This document shows positions 6,298 through 10,946 of a DNA stretch of 10,946 nucleotides, piece by piece. The stretch's first letter is position 1, and every line of letters begins with the position of its first letter. Source of the stretch: Pseudomonadota bacterium (GTDB lineage: Bacteria; Pseudomonadota; Alphaproteobacteria; Rhizobiales; Xanthobacteraceae); the NCBI GenBank assembly GCA_023430245.1, contig JAEZBA010000166.1, positions 1-10,946 of the forward strand. Direction: 5' to 3'. Under the pieces are notes generated by a model, which searched no databases, had not been told where the DNA came from, and saw nothing but the letters and a program-made list of their open reading frames with translations. The position numbers and the translations under genes are program-made.

Positions 6298-6322
6298 TGA
6301 CCGGCCGCCATGCAACCGGTCA
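6298..6322. repeat. 7-bp inverted repeat between mrcA and prfB
   Basis: TGACCGG (6298-6304) and CCGGTCA (6316-6322) are exact reverse complements around an 11-nt loop. The hairpin lies in the 99-bp gap, 37 bp upstream of the prfB start. It lacks a T-run, so it need not end mrcA transcripts. It could act as an mRNA processing or stabilising stem that sets the relative expression of the two genes. The evidence is only the symmetry. Confidence 0.4.
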
Positions 6323-6360
6323 ACGACAATTGCGGACGGATATGCGTCGTCCCTGCCGCG

Positions 6361-8883
6361 TCAGTGCAATCCGCCGAGGCCCGGCCGGAACAGCCGCTCG
6401 AACGGGTTCATCGATTGCGGCGGCGGCGGCGCCGCTTGCGGGGCCGGCCCGCCTGCCGGCTCGAACGAGCGATCACCCGAATCCGAATAGCCGACGACCG
6501 AATACGAATCCGGCGGTGCGGTACCGGGCTTGAATGCCTCGAGAATTACGCGCTCGGCGCCCGGGCCCGCCCGCATCCCACTCTTCGGATCGATGCGAAT
6601 GAGCTTGATGCCGGCCGGCACGCGGAACGGAACCGCAGGCTTGTCGGCCAGTGCGGCCTTCATGAAGTCGCGTACGATCGGCGCCGCCATCTGGCCGCCG
6701 GTTGATCCGCGGCCCATCGGCTTGGGCTTGTCGAAGCCGAGATAAACGCCGACCGCGAGATCCGGCGAGAAGCCGACGAACCAGGCATCCTTCTCGTCGT
6801 TCGTGGTCCCGGTCTTGCCGGCGATCGGCTTGCCGACTTCGCGAAGTGTGGTGGCGGTGCCGCGCTGGACCACGCCTTCCATCATCGAGGTGATCTGGTA
6901 GGCGGTCATCGGATCGATGACCTGTTCGCGCCTGTCGATCAGGGTCGGCTCCGGCTGGTTGGCCCAGCGATCGGCATCGCAGCCGCGGCATTCACGCTGA
7001 TCGTGTTTGTAGATCGTATGCCCGTAACGGTCCTGAATGCGGTCGATCAGGGTCGGCTTGATGCGGCGTCCGCCATTCGCAAACATCGAATAGGCCGCAG
7101 TCATGCGCAGTGTCGTGGTCTCGCCCGCGCCGAGCGCGAAGGACAGATAGGGCGGCAGATCATCGTAGACGCCGAACCGCTTGGAATATTCGGCAATCAG
7201 CGGCATGCCGACATCCTGAGCGAGACGCACCGTCATCACGTTGCGCGAATGCTCGATCCCGAACCGCAGGGTCTGCGGGCCATAGAACTTTCCGGCGGAA
7301 TAGTTCTGCGGCGACCACACACCCGCGCCGGGGCCCTGATTGATCGAGATCGGCGAATCCATCACCACCGTCGACGGCGTGTAGCCGTTGTCGAGAGCGG
7401 CCGCGTAAACGAACGGCTTGAACGACGAGCCCCGCAGGCGCAGCGCCTGTGTCGCGCGGTTGAACTGGCTCTGGTCGAACGAGAAGCCGCCGACCATCGC
7501 AAGCACGCGGCCGGTCCACGGATCCATCACGGTGATGGCGCCGGAGATTTCCGGAATCTGGCGCAGGCGATACTGAGCCTCCTGCCCGTTCTTGGCGTCG
7601 AGCGGCTCGACATAGATGACGTCGCCCGCTTCAAGCACCTGGTTGACCTTGGTAGGCACTCGGCCACGCTGCGGACCGGCAGCGGGCTTGGCCCATTTCA
7701 CGCCATCGAGCGGCACGATGCCGACACGGCGCTCGCGCACCACCGCCCCGCCCGGCTCGCGTGGCGGCTGGAAGCCGATGCGCGCGGACTGGTCCGACGT
7801 CTCCAGTACGACCGCGAGTTTCCAGCCAATATCCGACAGTGCCTTGACGTCGGCGAGCTTGACGCCCCAATCGCCCGAAATATCGAGCTTCTGAACCGCG
7901 CCGCGATAACCCGCGCGTTGTTCGTCGTAGCGGATCATGCCGTCGACCAGCGCCTTGCGGGCCAGCTGCTGCAGCTTCGGATCGAGCGTGGTGCGCACCG
8001 ACAATCCGCCCTCGTAGAGCTTCTTCTCTCCGTAACGGTCGTAGATCTCGCGGCGCACCTCTTCGGCGAAGAATTCGCCGGCAAAGATATGCGAGCCGGT
8101 GGTCCGCGCTGTCACCGCAAGTGGCGTTTTCTTGGCGGCTTCGCCGTCCTCAGCCTTGACGTAGCCATTCTCGACCATGCGATCGATGACATAGTTGCGG
8201 CGCTCGGTGGCGCGCTCACGCTGGCGGAAAGGGTGCAGCGTCGACGGCGCCTTCGGCAACGCGGCGAGATAGGCCGCCTCCGCAATCGTCAGTTCGTGAA
8301 CGGATTTGTCGAAATACAGAAGAGAGGCCGCCGCGATCCCGTAGGCGGAGAAGCCGAGATAGATCTCGTTCAGATACAGTTCGAGAATCTTGTCCTTGGT
8401 ATAGGCACGCTCGATCTTCATCGACAGCAGCGCTTCGGTGATCTTGCGGGTGAACGACACTTCGTTTGTGAGCAGGAAGTTCTTCGCTACCTGCTGCGTG
8501 ATGGTCGATGCGCCCTGGGGACGGCGGCCGGTGCCGTAATTCTGCGCGTAGAGAATTCCCGCGCGCGCCATGCCCACGAAATCGAGACCGCCATGCTCGT
8601 AGAAGTTCTTGTCCTCGGCCGAGAGGAAGGCGTGGATCACGCGCTTCGGCACCGCCTGGATCGGAAGATACAAGCGCCGCTCGCGCGCATATTCCGCAAC
8701 CAGCGATCCGTCACTGGCATGCACCCGCGTCATCACCGGCGGCTCGTAATCCTGCAGCTGCGAATAGTCCGGCAGATCCTTCGAGTAATGCCACATCAAG
8801 CCCGCGACACCCGCGACCCCGACCAGGAACAGGATGGTGCCTGCCGCGAACAGGAAGCCGAAAAAGCGCAGCATCAGTCTCAT
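6361..8883 (-). CDS. mrcA: Class A penicillin-binding protein 1A (bifunctional glycosyltransferase/transpeptidase)
   Basis: An 840-residue protein of normal PBP1A length. A short cytoplasmic tail and one transmembrane helix (about 7-30) anchor it in the inner membrane. The GT51 glycosyltransferase domain (about 55-230) has EDKNFYEHGG with catalytic Glu90, GASTITQQVAKN (124-135) and LNEIYLG (171-177), and polymerises lipid II. An OB-like linker lies at about 320-430. The transpeptidase domain (about 445-745) has SSFK (Ser486 nucleophile, Lys489), SRN (546-548) and KTG (690-692), and cross-links stem peptides; it is the beta-lactam target. An insert before KTG has a CxxC pair, Cys632 and Cys635, the only cysteines in the protein. 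The tail is proline-rich and low in complexity. Start ATG 8883 has only a distant GGGGA about 14 nt upstream; Met4 is an alternative. amiC lies 201 bp upstream and prfB downstream. A 654-codon antisense ORF over it is a codon-bias artefact. Confidence 0.97.
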   Translation of the reverse strand: MRLMLRFFGFLFAAGTILFLVGVAGVAGLMWHYSKDLPDYSQLQDYEPPVMTRVHASDGSLVAEYARERRLYLPIQAVPKRVIHAFLSAEDKNFYEHGGLDFVGMARAGILYAQNYGTGRRPQGASTITQQVAKNFLLTNEVSFTRKITEALLSMKIERAYTKDKILELYLNEIYLGFSAYGIAAASLLYFDKSVHELTIAEAAYLAALPKAPSTLHPFRQRERATERRNYVIDRMVENGYVKAEDGEAAKKTPLAVTARTTGSHIFAGEFFAEEVRREIYDRYGEKKLYEGGLSVRTTLDPKLQQLARKALVDGMIRYDEQRAGYRGAVQKLDISGDWGVKLADVKALSDIGWKLAVVLETSDQSARIGFQPPREPGGAVVRERRVGIVPLDGVKWAKPAAGPQRGRVPTKVNQVLEAGDVIYVEPLDAKNGQEAQYRLRQIPEISGAITVMDPWTGRVLAMVGGFSFDQSQFNRATQALRLRGSSFKPFVYAAALDNGYTPSTVVMDSPISINQGPGAGVWSPQNYSAGKFYGPQTLRFGIEHSRNVMTVRLAQDVGMPLIAEYSKRFGVYDDLPPYLSFALGAGETTTLRMTAAYSMFANGGRRIKPTLIDRIQDRYGHTIYKHDQRECRGCDADRWANQPEPTLIDRREQVIDPMTAYQITSMMEGVVQRGTATTLREVGKPIAGKTGTTNDEKDAWFVGFSPDLAVGVYLGFDKPKPMGRGSTGGQMAAPIVRDFMKAALADKPAVPFRVPAGIKLIRIDPKSGMRAGPGAERVILEAFKPGTAPPDSYSVVGYSDSGDRSFEPAGGPAPQAAPPPPQSMNPFERLFRPGLGGLH

Positions 8884-8918
8884 GACGGTTCAACCATTCC
8901 CCGACGTGACCTCGGCGC

Positions 8919-8953
8919 GAATCGCCACCCACGCGGCACAAGCCACCGGATTC
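8919..8953. promoter_or_regulatory. Two GANTC (CcrM methylation) sites upstream of mrcA
   Basis: GAATC at 8919-8923 and GATTC at 8949-8953 lie 36 and 66 bp upstream of the mrcA start, in the 201-bp amiC-mrcA gap. Alphaproteobacteria methylate GANTC with CcrM, and clusters of such sites in promoters can link expression to replication through GcrA. Two sites may be coincidence. I could not pick out a convincing -35/-10 pair here. Confidence 0.3.
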
Positions 8954-9084
8954 CGCACCGATACTAGAGCGAACTATACCCTACGTGGCACAATATGTCG
9001 GATTTTCTGCTGATTTTACAGCGGCCCGACACCAGTCTGGTGACGGTTTTTCATGTCGAAACTGAGGCTTTTCGCGGATCAGGG

Positions 9085-10338
9085 TTACCGTCGGCCGGCC
9101 GAGGCCTCGGCTCCGGCGATCCGGGTACGGAAGAACTGCTCGACCGCCTGGACCATGGTTTTCGCGGTCTTCGCTCGCCAAGCCTCGGAGGTCAGCAGTC
9201 TCAGGTCGGAGCGGTTGGTCATGTAACCCAGTTCGATCAGTACCGACGGCACGTCCGGCGCCTTGAGCACCACGAAACCTGCAGATTTCAGCGGCTTCTT
9301 GTGCAGCCGCACGGTGTTTCTCATCTCGCCGACCAGCAGCCGCGCGAAGGCATGGGAAAAGGTCTTGGTCTCGCGATGCGCCAGATCGAGCAGGATATCG
9401 GCGACGTCGTCGGGTTCGTTGGTCAGATCGATGCCCGCGATTACGTCGGAGCGGTTTTCGTCCTCCGCGAGCTTGGCGGCCTCGGCGTCGGAGGCGGTGT
9501 CGGACAGGGTGTAGATCGTGGCCCCCTGCACATCCGCTCCCGATTTGGGCAGCGCGTCGGCATGCACCGAAATGAACAGCTCGGCCTGGCGCTGCCGGGC
9601 GAATTTCACACGATCGGCCAGCGGAATGAAGGTGTCGTCGGTGCGGGTCATGACCACCCGGTAGCGGCCGGTCTTCTCCAGCTGGTCGCGCAGGGTGACC
9701 GAGAAATCGAGCACCACATTCTTTTCCAGGATTTCGCCACCGCCGGCCTTGGTGCCGGTATCGAGACCGCCATGCCCCGGATCGATCACGATCAGCGGCC
9801 GCGGATCGCCGGAGCGCTGGTCCTGCGGGCGCGCCAGGGACGATGTCGTCGCACTCTGCCGTGGCACCGGGCGGTCCAGCGCCAGATGGCGCAGGAATGC
9901 CTCGCGGTCGGTTGCGGTGAGATCGAGCACCAGCCGCGCCGGCTCGCCGCCGCGCGCCTCCAGTACCGTCGCCTTTTCGATCCGCACCGGTTTGGCGACG
10001 TCGATCACAATGCGCGAGCCGCCGGCCATCACCAGGCCGTAGCGATAGGCCTTGATCAGCCCGCGCCCGCTGTCACCGGATTTCGCCGGCAACTGGAACA
10101 CGGTCTGGGGAATATCGAGGACCACCCGGTAGGGATCGGCAAGTGTGAACGCCCGGACCCCGATGGTGGCGGTGACATCCATGACCAGGCGGGTGCCGCG
10201 CTCATCGCCGGCCAGCCGAATCTCGGTGGCGACCGGCAAACCCGCGGGCGCGGCCGCACGGCTTTGGGCCGCCGCCGCGGACATGGCCGCCAGCGTCACA
10301 AGTCCCGCGCAGATGGCTGTCGCAAAGCGGCCGGCCAA
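9085..10338 (-). CDS. amiC: Periplasmic N-acetylmuramoyl-L-alanine amidase (AMIN + Amidase_3)
   Basis: A 417-residue zinc amidase that cuts between MurNAc and L-Ala to split peptidoglycan, mainly at division. A Sec signal peptide covers about residues 1-24 (basic Arg4, hydrophobic core, AAA before Gln25). An AMIN septal-targeting domain follows (about 37-140), a polar linker, then Amidase_3 (about 182-405). Zinc and catalytic residues are all present: DPGHGG (His189), ILEKN (Glu205), SVHAD (His259) and LIELGYMTN (Glu369). The acidic helical insert at about 283-335 matches the autoinhibitory helix of AmiB/AmiC-type amidases, which LytM-domain partners displace. The start is TTG at 10338: a TGA abuts it directly upstream in frame, GGGGGAGGG (10354-10346) lies seven bases before it, and starting there gives an intact signal peptide. 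mrcA follows 201 bp downstream. Antisense ORFs across it are shadows. Confidence 0.95.
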   Translation of the reverse strand: MAGRFATAICAGLVTLAAMSAAAAQSRAAAPAGLPVATEIRLAGDERGTRLVMDVTATIGVRAFTLADPYRVVLDIPQTVFQLPAKSGDSGRGLIKAYRYGLVMAGGSRIVIDVAKPVRIEKATVLEARGGEPARLVLDLTATDREAFLRHLALDRPVPRQSATTSSLARPQDQRSGDPRPLIVIDPGHGGLDTGTKAGGGEILEKNVVLDFSVTLRDQLEKTGRYRVVMTRTDDTFIPLADRVKFARQRQAELFISVHADALPKSGADVQGATIYTLSDTASDAEAAKLAEDENRSDVIAGIDLTNEPDDVADILLDLAHRETKTFSHAFARLLVGEMRNTVRLHKKPLKSAGFVVLKAPDVPSVLIELGYMTNRSDLRLLTSEAWRAKTAKTMVQAVEQFFRTRIAGAEASAGRR

Positions 10339-10345
10339 TCAGTCG

Positions 10346-10354
10346 CCCTCCCCC
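10346..10354 (-). promoter_or_regulatory. Strong ribosome binding site for the TTG start of amiC
   Basis: Minus-strand GGGGGAGGG lies seven bases upstream of TTG 10338, with TGA immediately before the TTG. No ATG or GTG can lie upstream in frame after that stop, and the next internal candidates would remove part of the signal peptide. A short ATG ORF (MDRAGEGD) ends on that same TGA and includes the ribosome site; it may be chance or a coupling device. Confidence 0.6.
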
Positions 10355-10468
10355 GCTCGATCCATACCCCTTAGAGAGCGGAGAGTTAATGACTTGCTAA
10401 GGACCAGACACTCAATCGTCCGGCCCTGTTGCACACCTGCGACGGGTGCTCCCGCCCGGATACCGCCG

Positions 10469-10946
10469 TTACTGCAGCTTGATCCCGAACTTGTCCGCGA
10501 GGCTCTGGTACAGGGCGTTGTCGGCGGCATAGACCTTCGCAAACGCATCGGCCGGCAATGCTTCCGCGGTGAGGCCCTGGCTCAGCATCAATTGCTGCAC
10601 CTCGGGCGCCGCGAGCGCCGCATTGATCTCCTCGTTCAGGCGCTTGACGATCTCAGGCGACGTGCCCTTCACGGTTGCGACACCGAACCATTGGCTGAGG
10701 TCGATACCGTCGAAGCCGAGTTCGGCCAGCGTCGGCACATCGGGAATGGTCGGAAAGCGCTTGGCGGTGGTCACCGCATAACCGCGAAGCTTGCCGGCCT
10801 TGATATGCGGCGCCAGCGGCCCGACACCCGATACCGCCAATTGAAGCGTGCCGGAGAGTACGTCGTTCGTCACCTGTGCCCCGCCCCGATAAGGGACGTG
10901 AGCGATCTTGGTGCCGGCCTTCTCGTTGAAGAGTTCGCCTGCGATA
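10469..10946 (-). CDS. Bug/TctC-family tricarboxylate-type solute-binding protein, C-terminal half (N-terminus off the right edge)
   Basis: The frame is open from the window edge to TAA at 10471-10469, showing 158 residues; the family is about 320 residues, so roughly the N-terminal half is missing. Recognisable family stretches are AHVPYRGGAQ near the start of the visible part, HIKAGKLRGYAV, and RFPTIPDVPTLAELGF. The tail has the usual SPEIVKRLNEEINAAL helix. These periplasmic receptors capture small carboxylates for tripartite tricarboxylate transporters (TctA/TctB) or act as sensors; many are orphans, and the substrate cannot be told from sequence. No TctA or TctB gene is in the window. 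The internal GTG at 10873 is not a start, since family homology continues upstream of it. amiC lies 130 bp downstream on the same strand. Its metabolic role is unrelated to the cell-wall genes. Confidence 0.93.
   Translation of the reverse strand, partial: IAGELFNEKAGTKIAHVPYRGGAQVTNDVLSGTLQLAVSGVGPLAPHIKAGKLRGYAVTTAKRFPTIPDVPTLAELGFDGIDLSQWFGVATVKGTSPEIVKRLNEEINAALAAPEVQQLMLSQGLTAEALPADAFAKVYAADNALYQSLADKFGIKLQ

Noticed and set aside
7003..8967. 654-codon plus-strand ORF opposite mrcA
   Set aside because: It is antisense to a fully supported PBP1A gene, shows no domain I recognise, is rich in Arg, His and Asp as mirror frames of GC-rich genes are, and has no supported start.
9030..9050. CACCAG-T-CTGGTG followed by TTTTT as an intrinsic terminator
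   Set aside because: The T-run is on the plus strand, where no gene ends; on the amiC strand the hairpin is not followed by T. The stem is also short with an unrealistically small loop.
8995..10374. 459-codon plus-strand ORF opposite amiC
   Set aside because: Same mirror-frame artefact: low-complexity composition and complete overlap with an amidase whose catalytic residues are all present.
10387..10415. TTGAGT-N17-TCATTA as an amiC promoter on the minus strand
   Set aside because: The spacing is right, but the -10 match to consensus is poor; not strong enough to list.

Overview
The window is a chromosomal stretch of high-GC alphaproteobacterial DNA. The protein sequences resemble those of the Hyphomicrobiales, probably the Nitrobacteraceae (Bradyrhizobium, Rhodopseudomonas or Afipia relatives). 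That placement rests on recognising protein families and style, not on a database search. Most of the content is housekeeping cell-envelope biology. I see no phage, transposase, CRISPR array, tRNA or rRNA.

Layout, left to right. (1) Positions 1-2521, minus strand, hold the first 840 codons of a large AsmA/YhdP-type DUF3971 envelope protein whose C-terminus lies off the left edge. (2) Diverging from it on the plus strand are a Bcp-type peroxiredoxin (2683-3153) and a membrane-anchored M23/LytM peptidoglycan endopeptidase (3253-4665). (3) A 464-bp gap (4666-5129) has no convincing standard gene, but it holds two long stem-loops, a 15-bp tandem repeat, a 20-codon ORF with a near-perfect Shine-Dalgarno, and a plausible promoter. 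(4) Three minus-strand genes follow, read right to left: amiC (9085-10338, periplasmic amidase with an AMIN domain), mrcA (6361-8883, class A penicillin-binding protein) and prfB (5130-6261, release factor 2). (5) At the right edge is the C-terminal half of a Bug/TctC-type tricarboxylate-binding protein (10469-10946).

How the genes fit together. AmiC cleaves the amide bond between MurNAc and the stem peptide, PBP1A polymerises and cross-links glycan, and the M23 enzyme is expected to cut cross-links. Together they give insertion and opening of peptidoglycan, with the YhdP-like protein likely serving the outer membrane. The amidase carries the helical insert that in related amidases blocks the active site until a LytM-domain partner relieves it, so a LytM-fold protein nearby is suggestive.

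The best-supported special feature is in prfB. The continuous ORF covers only the last 322 residues. The full 376-residue protein needs the classical +1 programmed frameshift at an in-frame TGA (6190-6192), preceded by AGGAGG-CAT-CTT. This is a known autoregulatory device, visible here in full. I found no convincing undescribed multi-gene system. The least explained DNA is the structured gap at 4666-5129.
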